Assembly: GCA_021801925.1 (NCBI GenBank)
Contig: JAKABH010000010.1
Span: forward strand, 1-37,782
Length of the DNA: 37,782 bases
Direction of reading: 5' to 3'
From: Thermoplasmata archaeon
Lineage (GTDB): Archaea; Thermoplasmatota; Thermoplasmata; Lutacidiplasmatales; UBA184
The position numbers and the translations under genes are program-made. Below, one piece after another: positions 16,294 to 24,240 of this stretch (position 1 is the first letter of the stretch; every line of letters begins with the position of its first letter). The notes under the pieces were generated by a model. That model was not told the origin of the DNA, made no database searches, and saw only the letters and a list, made by a program, of their open reading frames with translations.

Positions 16294-17432
16294 AATGTCC
16301 TCTAACTGACTATGCTTGTAGCCGGGGAGTTCTATCGTCCTGTGGGCGCGTGGCCCCGTCTCTCTCCCTGACCTCGGACGAACGTCAACGGCTCGAGAGC
16401 TGGGCTCGCGGCCGGTCCACTCCTCCCTGCCTCGTCCTTCGCGCCCAGATCGTGCAGCGCGCCGCCGACGGCGCTCAGAACCAGCAGATCGCCGAGGAGC
16501 TGGGCGCCCCGCGCACCACCTGCGCCCTTGGGCGGAACCTATTCCACCACCTCCGACTCGCGGGCATCGAACAGGACGCTCCACGCCCCGGTGGCATCCT
16601 CCGCCTCCCCGATGCCACGATCCGCGCGATCGTCCACGATACCCCCTCACCCAGCCCCCGAACGCCGCCCACGGGTCCACGCGCTCGATGGTCAGGAAGT
16701 ACGGGGTCAGCCCGAACCCGGTTCATCAGATCTGGACAGCCCGAGGGCTCCAACCCCACCGACTCGAGCAGTACCAGTTCAGCCGGGACAAACGGTTCGA
16801 AGAGAAACTGCGCGATGTCGTGGGCCTTTCCCTCAACCCTCCGGAGCACGCGCTGGTGCCCTCGGTCGATGAGAAGACCCAGATCCGGGGCCTCGACCGG
16901 ACCCAACTGACCCTCCCGGTGCGAGTGGGAACTCCCGCGCGGCAGGTCCATGACTATCGGCCGAACGGGACGACCGACCTGTTCGCGGCGCTCGACGTGC
17001 CGACGGGGAAGATCGCGGGCGAATGCGATACGCGGCACCGCGTCCAGGAGTTCCTCTCCTTCCTGCGGACCCTCGACCGGACCACGCCGCCCGCGTGGGA
17101 CCTCCGCCTGATCCTCGACAATCTCGCCACCGACAAGACGGCGAAGGTGAAGCGGTGGGTGCTTCGGCACCCCCGTTTCCACTTTCACTTCGTGCCGACC
17201 GGTTCCTCGTGGTTGAACCAGGTCGAGCGCTGGTTCAAGGAGCTCACGGACAAACGCGTGAGGCGAGGTACGTTCCCCAGCGAGCTCGAGATGATCGGGG
17301 CGCTGAAGCTGTACGTCGAGCGGTACAACGAGGTCCCCCGCCCATTCGTCTGGAGAGCTACCGCCGACCGGATCCTGGAAAAAGTCCGCTCGAACCGGTT
17401 AAACGTAGATCTGTCGAGGACAGCACCCTAGG
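16294..17432 (+). mobile_element. IS630-family insertion sequence, degenerate (element A)
   Basis: An element of about 1.1 kb. Its ends share an inverted TGTCCTC core (16296-16302 and, inverted, 17416-17422) with partly matching bases beyond it. The left end is AT-rich compared with the genome. TA dinucleotides flank both ends, as expected for IS630 targets, but the outermost bases no longer match (left 'taatgtcc', right, inverted, 'tagggtgctgtcc'), so the left tip seems shortened. The transposase inside is frameshifted. Confidence 0.7.
16350..17431 (+). pseudogene. IS630-family transposase split by a -1 frame change
   Basis: The N-terminal HTH part reads from a GTG at 16350 (LSLTSDERQRLESWARG, then QQIAEELG). 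The catalytic part continues in another frame from about 16655 (GVSPNPVHQIWTARGLQPHR). It holds all three acidic residues: SVDEKTQI, LILDNLATDK and SWLNQVERWF. The frames meet near the C-run at 16655-16659; one lost base, or -1 ribosomal slippage, would join them. A normally conserved His-Trp-Ser has become His-Gly-Ser. Decay is the simpler reading, but programmed frameshifting occurs in IS630 relatives. Confidence 0.75.
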
Positions 17433-17508
17433 CGCGCGGCCCCCGTCCCGCCCTCCGTCGTCCGAGCGGCCCGCACGATCTACGGAGGGGGCCGAGCGGA
17501 CGGTGGAC

Positions 17509-18159
17509 CTACTTCGGCTCGAGGAGCGCGGAGAGGAGTCGCCTCTCGGCCTTCAGGCGGTGGTTCACCAACGTGGAACTGGACAGGCCCAGCCTCCCGG
17601 CCAGGGCGCTGGAGCTGATTCGACGGGGGCGATCGTAGTAGCCGAGCCGGTACGCGGCGCTTACCACGCGGCGCTGTTGGTCGGTGAGCGCGTTGAGCGG
17701 GGATTGGGGGGAGAGCCGGTAGTCCGAGAGGGAGACGACCCGGTGCCGGTACTTCATTCTACGAAACGCCGAGAGCAGGCGAGCCACCTCGGCGCTGCTC
17801 CCGACGAAGGTGATCCTCGCCCGGTCCTCCGCCACCTCCATCGGAGGTACGATGTACCCGGTTTCGAACCTGAGCCCGAGCCGCCGACAGAGCGGGACGG
17901 CGGACCCGACCCTCATGAGGCAGGTGAACGCCCCGTCGGCCTCGAAGAGCAGTTGCAAGCCAGGTCCGAAGGACCGCTCTAGCTCGGCGAACCGAACGTG
18001 GGGATCGCGGGGGCGTATCCGGACGACGGAGGTCGCTCCGGCCGGCCCCTCCCGCAGGACCTGGAGGAGGACGAACGACTCGAGGCTTCGATAGAACGTC
18101 GCGGCGCCTTTCATCTGGATGAACTCGTCGAGCGGTAGTTCGACCACGAGCCGGCGCAT
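17509..18159 (-). CDS. HTH_10 (bacterio-opsin activator-type) transcriptional regulator
   Basis: A 216-residue archaeal regulator. Residues 158-216 form the HTH_10 domain: LTDQQRRVV, then YRLGYYDRPRRIS and the recognition region LAGRLGLSSSTLVNHRLKAERR. The first 150 residues are an unassigned sensor-like region with beta strands and no PAS or GAF motif that I can name. It is divergent from an SDR gene, with 103 bp between the starts and a palindrome in that gap, which suggests it controls that gene, itself, or both. A TATA-like 'taatct' lies about 25 bp before its ATG. Confidence 0.85.
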   Translation of the reverse strand: MRRLVVELPLDEFIQMKGAATFYRSLESFVLLQVLREGPAGATSVVRIRPRDPHVRFAELERSFGPGLQLLFEADGAFTCLMRVGSAVPLCRRLGLRFETGYIVPPMEVAEDRARITFVGSSAEVARLLSAFRRMKYRHRVVSLSDYRLSPQSPLNALTDQQRRVVSAAYRLGYYDRPRRISSSALAGRLGLSSSTLVNHRLKAERRLLSALLEPK

Positions 18160-18181
18160 GCTCCGCGACCGGCGCGATGTA

Positions 18182-18187
18182 GATTAG
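18182..18187 (-). promoter_or_regulatory. TATA-like box of the HTH_10 regulator
   Basis: On the minus strand 'ctaatc' is centred about 25 bp before the ATG at 18159, next to the palindrome at 18196. Confidence 0.45.
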
Positions 18188-18195
18188 GTCGAACC

Positions 18196-18215
18196 CTAGC
18201 GAGCATATCCGCTAG
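18196..18215. promoter_or_regulatory. Palindromic candidate operator
   Basis: CTAGCG and CGCTAG form a perfect 6-bp inverted repeat around an 8-bp AT-richer spacer (agcatatc). It lies in the divergent intergenic region, just upstream of the regulator's TATA-like box and 48-67 bp before the SDR start. Its size and symmetry fit a dimeric HTH protein. Confidence 0.45.
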
Positions 18216-18262
18216 TATCGTTATGTCTCGACACCGGTCCCTCGGAGCAGGGGTTTCGAAGC

Positions 18263-19156
18263 ATGAAGGTCTTTGTCACCGGGGCGACGGGGTTCGTGGG
18301 TTCGGCGGTCGTCCGGGAGCTGCTCGACGCGGGGCACCAGGTTCGGGGGTTGGCCCGCTCGCCGGAGTCCGCCGCTTCGCTCTCCGCGCTTGGGGTTACG
18401 GTGCACCGCGGATCGCTTGACGACCTCGAGAGCCTTCGCCGCGGGGCGGTCGCCTCCGACGCGATCGTCCACACCGGCTTTATCCACGACTTCGCGAGGT
18501 TCGCGGAGAGCTGCGAGATCGATCGGCGCGCGATCGAGGCCCTGGGCGCCGCGATCGAAGGATCGGACCGGCCGCTGGTCGTGACGACCGGGGCCGCGGT
18601 CCTGCCGAGCGGCCCCCTCGCGGTGGAGGGAGATCCGGGGCTTCCCCCTTCGGTCGGCTACCCCCGCGCGTCGGAGGCTACGGCGCGCTCCCTGCTCTCC
18701 CGCGGGGTCCATTCGGTCGTCGTTCGACTCCCCGCATCGGTCCACGGGGACGGGGATCACGGCTTCGTTCCCCGGCTGGCCGCCTTCGCCCGGGAGACGG
18801 GCCTCTCCGCCTATATCGGGCCGGGGACCAACCGCTGGGCGGCCGTGCACCGCCTCGATGCCGCCCGGGTCTACCGGCTGGCGGTCGAGAGGGGTCCCGC
18901 GGGCGCGACCTACCATGCGGTCGCGGACGAGGGCGTGCCGTTCCGGGAGATCGCGGAGGTCGTCGGCCGTCGCGTGGGGGTGCCGGTCGTCAGTCGAACC
19001 CCCGAAGCGGCGAAGGATCACTTTGGCTGGTTCGCCCCGTTCGCCGCATTTGACGGTCCCACCTCCAGCGAGCGGACTCGGACCGAGCTGGGTTGGGCGC
19101 CAACGAGACCGGGGCTCATCGCCGACATTGACCGGCCGGGCTACTTCGCGGTCTAA
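18263..19156 (+). CDS. Extended/atypical SDR-family NAD-binding protein
   Basis: A 297-residue protein with an N-terminal Rossmann fold ([12 protein letters not shown], residues 4-15). At the usual YxxxK catalytic site it reads Tyr-Pro-Arg-Ala-Ser, so the catalytic lysine is missing, as in atypical SDRs that are widespread in bacteria. Conserved segments include [32 protein letters not shown] and the late FGWFAPF. The function of that group is not established; sugar epimerase activity should not be assumed. Its bacterial look, the HTH_10 partner and the IS elements on both sides suggest horizontal acquisition. Confidence 0.82.
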   Translation: MKVFVTGATGFVGSAVVRELLDAGHQVRGLARSPESAASLSALGVTVHRGSLDDLESLRRGAVASDAIVHTGFIHDFARFAESCEIDRRAIEALGAAIEGSDRPLVVTTGAAVLPSGPLAVEGDPGLPPSVGYPRASEATARSLLSRGVHSVVVRLPASVHGDGDHGFVPRLAAFARETGLSAYIGPGTNRWAAVHRLDAARVYRLAVERGPAGATYHAVADEGVPFREIAEVVGRRVGVPVVSRTPEAAKDHFGWFAPFAAFDGPTSSERTRTELGWAPTRPGLIADIDRPGYFAV

Positions 19157-19544
19157 AGGGTGGGAATCGCCGCTCGCCCTGCTGGCAGGGGTGCGGGTCG
19201 GCGGTCGCGCGGGACGAGCTCGGTGCCCAGCTCCTCGTTCCAACCCACCAGCCTAGCGAGGCCCGATCCGACCCGCAAGCACCCGCCCCACCCGAGTACG
19301 GCTCCCCCATTTTCGTCCCCTCTCAATGCCCCGACGCCCGGCTTGGGCGGCAGCTCGCACCTCGACCGGTTCGATGGACGCTACGCTTTGCGTCCCGTTT
19401 CGGAAGCTCGCGGTACCTTCGGGTGCGGCCGGGCAGCCGCCGCCAGCCCGCCTCCGTTGCGTCGGGGCCGGTGCGTTTGGCTCGCATCCGTTGAGCAGAC
19501 GGGAGCGCACGAGCGTCGACACGCGGGCCTACACGCAGCGTCCC
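19157..19544. other. About 390 bp without a recognisable gene
   Basis: The stretch lies between the SDR gene and IS element B. I see no promoter, tRNA or protein motif here; frames through it read as shadow sequence. Confidence 0.5.
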
Positions 19545-20606
19545 AATTTATTGCGCAGCGCCGCCGATGTCTCTCGTGCGGGGCGCGCCAATCATCGGAG
19601 GTGCACTCCCTCGCCTCGGGGATCGAGTCGAGGGTGAGGAAGTACCCGGTGTGAGAGTCTCCCCCGCGTGAGCGTCCCCACCCTCTCGATCGGGTCGTGC
19701 TCGAGGCTCTCCGCCGGTAGGAACGGTAGCTCGGACCGCCCGGCCCTCTCCGCTCGCCACTCCTTGTGGATCCGGGGGTGGCAGAAACTTGCGTTGTCGC
19801 TGACCCCGACGGCTCGTCGAGGACCTCGCCTGCGGGCACGGTAGAACCGTTGGAGGAGCGCCGCGCAGGTGGGGCCTTCGAAGGCTCCCGGCACCCGCCG
19901 AAAGACCGGCTTGGCGACCCTCCGTCGAACCGCCCCCGAGTCGCCGAGGGTCTGGTGGGTCCAAGCGTGGAGGAGGATCAGGTCCTGACCTCCGGGAAAA
20001 CCCACCCGAGGCAGCGCGACCCGTGTTGCTGGAAGTGGGTGTCGTCAATCGACCATGGGTCCACAGTGGGATCGGCGGTCAGCGCCGCGAACTCTGTTTG
20101 TGCACCGCCTCAAGCTCCGGGTGCGGGCGAGGGAGCCCCGGGCGAGGCGTTCGTAGACGGAACCCGAGCTGGCGGAACAGCCGCTGGCACTGGCGGACGC
20201 CGAGGTCGAGAGCGAACCGCCGCCGAAGGAACGCGGAGAGCGTCTTGCCGTCCCAAGGATTGCCGGAGAGGCCGGCATCTTCCGGTCGCTGACGGAGAGC
20301 CGCCTCGACCACCTTCAGTTGGGCCTCCGTGAGTCGCCGGGGGCGACCCGGGCGTGCCCCCTCGGCTAGACCCGCCAGCCCTTCTTCGCGGAACTGACGG
20401 ACCCAATACTGGACGCTCCGGGTGGAATCGCCCAGGAGCCGGCCGACCTGAGGCGCAGTCATCCCTTGGGCGACGAGGAGCAGCCCGTGGAGTCGGTGGT
20501 CGTATCGGGAATCATCGGTGCGGCGGATCTCATCCTGGAGGGCGAGGATCACGTTCGCGGCGTCGGGTACGGTGAGGGGTCGCATGAGGGGATCTTGTCC
20601 TCCCAT
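19545..20606 (-). pseudogene. IS630-type transposase broken by several frame changes
   Basis: Reading on the minus strand, an intact N-terminal part from about 20606 has two helix-turn-helix regions (MTAPQVGRLLGDSTRSVQYW; then GRPRRLTEAQLKVVE) and stops at 20079. The first catalytic Asp is in another frame (WSIDDTHFQQHGSR, about 20050-20015), which stops at 19978. The second Asp (GVSDNASFCHP) and the Glu region (HDPIERVGTLT) are in a third frame. The normal last residues (RRRCAIN) are in yet another. At least three breaks make it inactive. Confidence 0.8.
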
Positions 20607-20624
20607 ACACTCGCAATTATTTAT
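19545..20624 (-). mobile_element. Second IS630-type insertion sequence, degenerate (element B)
   Basis: About 1.08 kb. The two tips carry related inverted ends: 'atttattgcgcag' near 19546 and, inverted, 'aaataattgcgag' near 20610-20622, sharing ATTGCG. The transposase type differs from element A, so this is a separate insertion. The AT-rich right tip lies only about 150 bp before the pus10 start. Confidence 0.65.
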
Positions 20625-20772
20625 GCCGCCGAGTTTAGCCGATCGGCAAGGGGGATCTAAGGATCCCGTCCCGTCGGGCTCTGGGAGCTCACCGGAACGC
20701 TCGGGGCGGCCCGGTCCATTCCCGAAGCCGCGGTCCCCCAAGAGGTCAAGAGCCGGACCGGGTCCCCCGGCC

Positions 20773-22011
20773 GTGGCCGATCCCGAGCCGTTCCCGATTA
20801 CCGAGGAGGTCCTCGCCGCGGCCCGGCGGGCGCTCCCCCTCGGGCTCTGTCCCGAGTGCTTCGGCCGCCTGTTCGGGCGGCTCGGCCACGGTCTGACGAA
20901 CCCGGAGCGGGCGGCGCGCCTCGTCGCCGCCGTCGGCGAGGCGCCGGCGGAACCGGTGCGACCGTGCCCCGGCTGCGGCGATGCGTTCGCCCGCCTCGGC
21001 GTCTGGGTCGACCGCGCCGTAGCGGCGGCGGACGGGTTCGAGTGGCACCGGTTCACCTGCGGCTCCCGCTGGGAGCCCGAGCTGCTCGCCACCGAGGAGC
21101 ACCGCTGGCTCACCGTCGGCTCCGCCTGGGGGGAGAGCGTCCGGTCGGCGTTCAACCGGGAGTGGGGAAAGGCGATCGGGGCCCGGACCGGGTTCGACGG
21201 GGGACCGGAGCGGCCGGATCTCGTCTTCCTTGGGGACCTACCGGTCGGCCGCGTGGAGGTGACGGTGATGTCCGTCTACGTCCGAGGCCGGTACCGCAAG
21301 CTCGACCGGACCGTCCCCCAGACCCACTGGCCGTGCCGCCGCTGCCAGGGCCGGGGCTGCGATTCCTGCCAGGGGACCGGCAAGACCTACCCGACGAGCG
21401 TCGAGGAGCTCGTCGGCGGGCCGCTCGTCGAGGCGAGCGGCGCCGAGGGGACCCGGTTCCACGGGATGGGGCGGGAGGATATCGACGCCCGGATGCTCGG
21501 GCGGGGCCGCCCGTTCGTCCTCGAGCTCCTCCGGCCCCGCCGCCGGAGCCTCGACCTCGCCGCCCTCGCCCCCGAGATCGCCCGGCGCGCCGACGGTCGG
21601 GTCGAGGTCGACCACCTCCGCCCCGCCGAGCCGGAGGAGGTCGTCCGGGTGAAGGAGGCGGCGCCGGAGAAGAGCTACCGGGTCGGGGTCGTCGGCCCGG
21701 TCCCGGTCGCAAAAGTTAATGAGGCACTGCTCCTCGCGACCGGTCGAGCGATCGCCCAACGGACGCCGACCCGCGTCGCCCATCGGCGGTCCGACCGCGT
21801 CCGCGCGCGTCGGATCGTCGCCGTGCGCCTCGTCGACGCGACCGACGAAGGCTTTACGCTCGAGATGCGCACGGAAGCGGGCACGTACGTCAAGGAGTGG
21901 GTGGAAGGCGATGGCGGACGTACCGAACCGAGCCTCGCGGCGCTCGTCGGGGTCCCGCTGAAGGTCGGCTACCTGGACGTGCTGGACGTACACGATACGG
22001 AGGGAGAGTAG
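20773..22011 (+). CDS. pus10: tRNA pseudouridine synthase Pus10
   Basis: Pus10 makes pseudouridine 54 and 55 in the T-loop of archaeal tRNA. The 412-residue protein has N-terminal zinc-type cysteines (CPECF at 26-29; CPGCG at 65-68), a second Cys/Gly cluster WPCRRCQGRGCDSCQGTGKT, and the catalytic GREDIDARMLGRGRPF with Asp236. The GTG at 20773 gives a normal length. An in-frame ATG at 20623 would add a low-complexity 50-residue tail inside the neighbouring IS end and is less likely. It is followed one base later by rpl21e, so it leads the operon. It acts on the very tRNA arm that carries introns elsewhere in this window. Confidence 0.92.
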   Translation: MADPEPFPITEEVLAAARRALPLGLCPECFGRLFGRLGHGLTNPERAARLVAAVGEAPAEPVRPCPGCGDAFARLGVWVDRAVAAADGFEWHRFTCGSRWEPELLATEEHRWLTVGSAWGESVRSAFNREWGKAIGARTGFDGGPERPDLVFLGDLPVGRVEVTVMSVYVRGRYRKLDRTVPQTHWPCRRCQGRGCDSCQGTGKTYPTSVEELVGGPLVEASGAEGTRFHGMGREDIDARMLGRGRPFVLELLRPRRRSLDLAALAPEIARRADGRVEVDHLRPAEPEEVVRVKEAAPEKSYRVGVVGPVPVAKVNEALLLATGRAIAQRTPTRVAHRRSDRVRARRIVAVRLVDATDEGFTLEMRTEAGTYVKEWVEGDGGRTEPSLAALVGVPLKVGYLDVLDVHDTEGE

Positions 22012-22012
22012 G

Positions 22013-22327
22013 ATGGTCAAGAGTTCGAAGGGATTCCGATCCCGCAGCCGAGGATGGTCGACGAAGGGGGTGCGCGAGAAGGGGTCGCCGCCGGTGACCC
22101 GGTTCCTCCGTGCCTTCGAGATCGGCGACCGCGTGACGGTCCGGCTGGAGTCGTCCGACCCGCACGGGATGCCGCACCCCCGCTACCAGGGCCGCACCTG
22201 CACGGTCGTCGGCCGCTCCGGGCGCGCCTACCTCGTCGAGTTCCTGGACGGCGGCGTCAAGAAGCAGCTCATCGCGAACCCGGTCCACCTCTGGCCGGTC
22301 CAGGACGCCCCGAGGGCCGATGCCTGA
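22013..22327 (+). CDS. rpl21e: 50S ribosomal protein L21e
   Basis: A 104-residue basic ribosomal protein found only in archaea and eukaryotes. It opens with the family's KSSKGFRSRSRG and has the SH3-like core YQGRTCTVVGRSGRAYLVEF. It starts one base after the pus10 stop and overlaps rpoF by 8 bp. Confidence 0.95.
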   Translation: MVKSSKGFRSRSRGWSTKGVREKGSPPVTRFLRAFEIGDRVTVRLESSDPHGMPHPRYQGRTCTVVGRSGRAYLVEFLDGGVKKQLIANPVHLWPVQDAPRADA

Positions 22328-22634
22328 ACCGGTCCCGCTCGCCCGCGTGAAGGACCTTCTCACTGGGGAAGCGGCGCAGCGGACGCTTCCGCGCGAGGCG
22401 GCGCTCGCCCTCCAGCACGCCGAGCTGTTCGTCCGCCTGCCCGCGGCGGAGACGGAGAAGCTGATCGGCGAGCTGAGGAGCCTGCCGTTCGTCGACGCCG
22501 CGCTCGCCGTCAAGCTCGCCGATCTCCTCCCCGAGTACCCGGACGAGATCCGGCTGCTCTTCTCGAAGGAACGGGTCCCCCTGGAAGAGGCCCAGGTGAC
22601 CCGCGTGCTCGAGATCCTCGCGCAGTTCCGATGA
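22320..22634 (+). CDS. rpoF: DNA-directed RNA polymerase subunit Rpb4 (RpoF)
   Basis: A 104-residue subunit that, with Rpb7 (RpoE), forms the stalk of archaeal RNA polymerase. It is all helical with an HRDC-like C-terminal half (AVKLADLLPEYPDEIRLLFS). Its position between rpl21e and a DUF655 gene is the conserved archaeal order and is strong support for a protein whose own sequence is poorly conserved. Confidence 0.9.
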   Translation: MPEPVPLARVKDLLTGEAAQRTLPREAALALQHAELFVRLPAAETEKLIGELRSLPFVDAALAVKLADLLPEYPDEIRLLFSKERVPLEEAQVTRVLEILAQFR

Positions 22635-22650
22635 CGGGGGGAGGGCGCCC

Positions 22651-23196
22651 GTGGAGAGCTACGCGCAGATACTGGACTACCTGCCGAACGGCCGGCAGAC
22701 GGAGCGGGGGTTCCACCGGGAACCGCTCGCGCTCGCCGTCGGCGAGACCGAACTGAAACTGTTCGAGATCGTCCCCCGGACGGGGGCCGCGTTCGCCGCC
22801 GGCGAGCGGATCCCGCTCGTCCCGATCGAGGGGGCCGCCCCGCCGATCGACCACGTCCGCCGCCGCCTGACCTACGACGAACTCACGGTCGCCGCCCGGG
22901 CCGAGCTTCCCGGAGCGCTCGAGCGGATCGTCCGCGCCCACCCCGAGCGGTACCTCCGCTTCTTCAACGAGGCGCCGGCCGTCTCGCGGCGGTTCCACCT
23001 GCTCGAGCTCCTCCCCGGGATCGGCAAGAAGACGATGCAGCAGATCGTCGACGAACGGAAGCGGGCCCCGTTCGCGAGCTTCGAGGAAATGGAGCGGCGC
23101 CTCCACCTGAAGAGCCCGGAGCTGCTCTTGGTCGGCCGGATCGAGCTCGAGCTGCGGGGCGTCCCGGACAAGTACCGGCTGTTCGTCGCCCCCTGA
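22651..23196 (+). CDS. DUF655 RNA-binding-type protein
   Basis: A 181-residue archaeal protein of the DUF655 family. An OB-like beta domain fills about residues 1-65 and a helix-hairpin-helix lies at 118-131 (LELLPGIGKKTMQQ). Such modules bind nucleic acid, and the gene's standing place after rpoF suggests a role in translation or ribosome assembly, unproven. The GTG start is preceded by a G-rich GGGGGAGGG ribosome binding site. Confidence 0.9.
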   Translation: MESYAQILDYLPNGRQTERGFHREPLALAVGETELKLFEIVPRTGAAFAAGERIPLVPIEGAAPPIDHVRRRLTYDELTVAARAELPGALERIVRAHPERYLRFFNEAPAVSRRFHLLELLPGIGKKTMQQIVDERKRAPFASFEEMERRLHLKSPELLLVGRIELELRGVPDKYRLFVAP

Positions 23197-23338
23197 ACCC
23201 CCGGCAACCCCGCCCACGGGCCGGGCCGCGGGATCCGGTCCCTCGAAAACGGCGTCGCGCGACCCGGCCCCCACCTGACCCACCGCACTTCGGCGGCTCC
23301 CCGGCTCCCCTTCGGCATCGGGGCGGGCTGGACACACC

Positions 23339-23345
23339 CTTTTAC
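23339..23345 (+). promoter_or_regulatory. TATA box of the 59-residue membrane protein gene
   Basis: 'cttttac' is centred about 26 bp before the ATG at 23368, the leaderless spacing seen at several genes here. Confidence 0.5.
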
Positions 23346-23367
23346 GGTCGGTCGCGAACCCGTCGCC

Positions 23368-23547
23368 ATGTCGGGGACCCTTCCTTGGTCCACAGCGCCC
23401 CCCTCGGCGACGATGGCGAACGACCCCAACGAGCTGCTCAACCGGGTCCGGAACATCGACCAGACCACAACCCAGATCTACCACTGGGTCCGACTCGGGA
23501 TGATCATCCTGATCGTTCTCGCGCTGGTGATCGTCTTCATCGGCTGA
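23368..23547 (+). CDS. Small single-span membrane protein, 59 residues
   Basis: A small gene with its own TATA-like box. The product has a soluble N-terminal half (NDPNELLNRVRNIDQTTTQ) predicted to form a helix, then one transmembrane segment (LGMIILIVLALVIVFIG) at the very C-terminus. That layout is a tail-anchored or small regulatory membrane protein. I do not recognise the family. An internal ATG at 23413 would give 44 residues, but promoter spacing favours 23368. It sits between DUF655 and ksgA, genes that are usually adjacent. Confidence 0.6.
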   Translation: MSGTLPWSTAPPSATMANDPNELLNRVRNIDQTTTQIYHWVRLGMIILIVLALVIVFIG

Positions 23548-23762
23548 GCCGCGCATCGGCGGGCTCGCCGACGGGTGACCTCTCGCGCCGCATCTCCCCC
23601 GGCACCGGGGCCGGGCGCTCCGGGGGCCGTCCCCGACGACGGCGCAGCGGCCGCCCGGCTTCGATCGACCCGGCCGCCGGGCACCAAGCCGGTCGGGGCG
23701 CCGCGACAGCGGGCGCTTCGACCGTCCGCCCGAGCGCCGGGGTCGCGCGGGCGGCGGGGGCC

Positions 23763-24191
23763 CTACCGCGGGAACGTTCGGATCGCGGGCGCGTCCTCGT
23801 CGAACGTGATGGAGAGATACTCGAGCGCCGCTGCCTTCAGCTCCGCCGCCGGGATCGTGGGGGAGACGAACTCGCCGTAGACGTCGGCCCGGGTCCGCGC
23901 CCCCTCGGAGCGGAACACCTGGAACGACTTCGACCCCGCGAACGGGCCGGCGAGCGCCTCCACGACGAAGCCGAGCGGCGGGAACAGGGAGAGGCGGTTC
24001 GTCACCGCGACCCATTCCCCGCGCCACCGCCGCTCCATCGTCGCCTCCATGACGCCGGGCGAGACGATCTTCTGGACCCGGTGCCGCATCGACACGTGGG
24101 CCTGCGAATGGGGATCGCCCGAGCCCATGAACTTCCAGACGGTCTCGAGCGGCGCCTCCAGGTAGCTCCCCTCATCGCTGACGAATACCAT
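23763..24191 (-). CDS. START/SRPBCC-like domain protein
   Basis: A 142-residue protein whose pattern fits the SRPBCC lipid or ligand-binding fold: an early beta strand and helix (LEAPLETVWKFMGSGDPH), a run of alternating strands, and a long C-terminal helix (AAELKAAALEYLSITFD). Ligand and role are unknown. It is encoded between the small membrane protein and ksgA on the opposite strand and so interrupts a conserved cluster. An AT-rich 'gtttatc' at 24222-24228 may serve as its promoter, ksgA's, or both. Confidence 0.6.
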   Translation of the reverse strand: MVFVSDEGSYLEAPLETVWKFMGSGDPHSQAHVSMRHRVQKIVSPGVMEATMERRWRGEWVAVTNRLSLFPPLGFVVEALAGPFAGSKSFQVFRSEGARTRADVYGEFVSPTIPAAELKAAALEYLSITFDEDAPAIRTFPR

Positions 24192-24221
24192 CGCCGAACC
24201 CGAAACCGGTAGGGACTCCGG

Positions 24222-24228
24222 GTTTATC
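24222..24228. promoter_or_regulatory. AT-rich box between divergent SRPBCC and ksgA genes
   Basis: 'gtttatc' is the only AT-rich element in the intergenic region. Spacing is about 34 bp to the minus-strand ATG at 24191. On the plus strand it would place transcription start near 24250, downstream of the TTG at 24241, which favours a later ksgA start such as the GTG at 24292. Confidence 0.4.
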
Positions 24229-24240
24229 TGGCTGGGCCCG

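Noticed and set aside
19160-19654. Plus-strand frame of 164 codons after the SDR gene
   Set aside because: No start signal or motif, and it runs into the decayed end of the second transposase on the other strand.
20623-20772. N-terminal extension of Pus10 to the ATG at 20623
   Set aside because: It would add about 50 low-complexity residues starting in the IS tip, and Pus10 homologues begin near the GTG at 20773.
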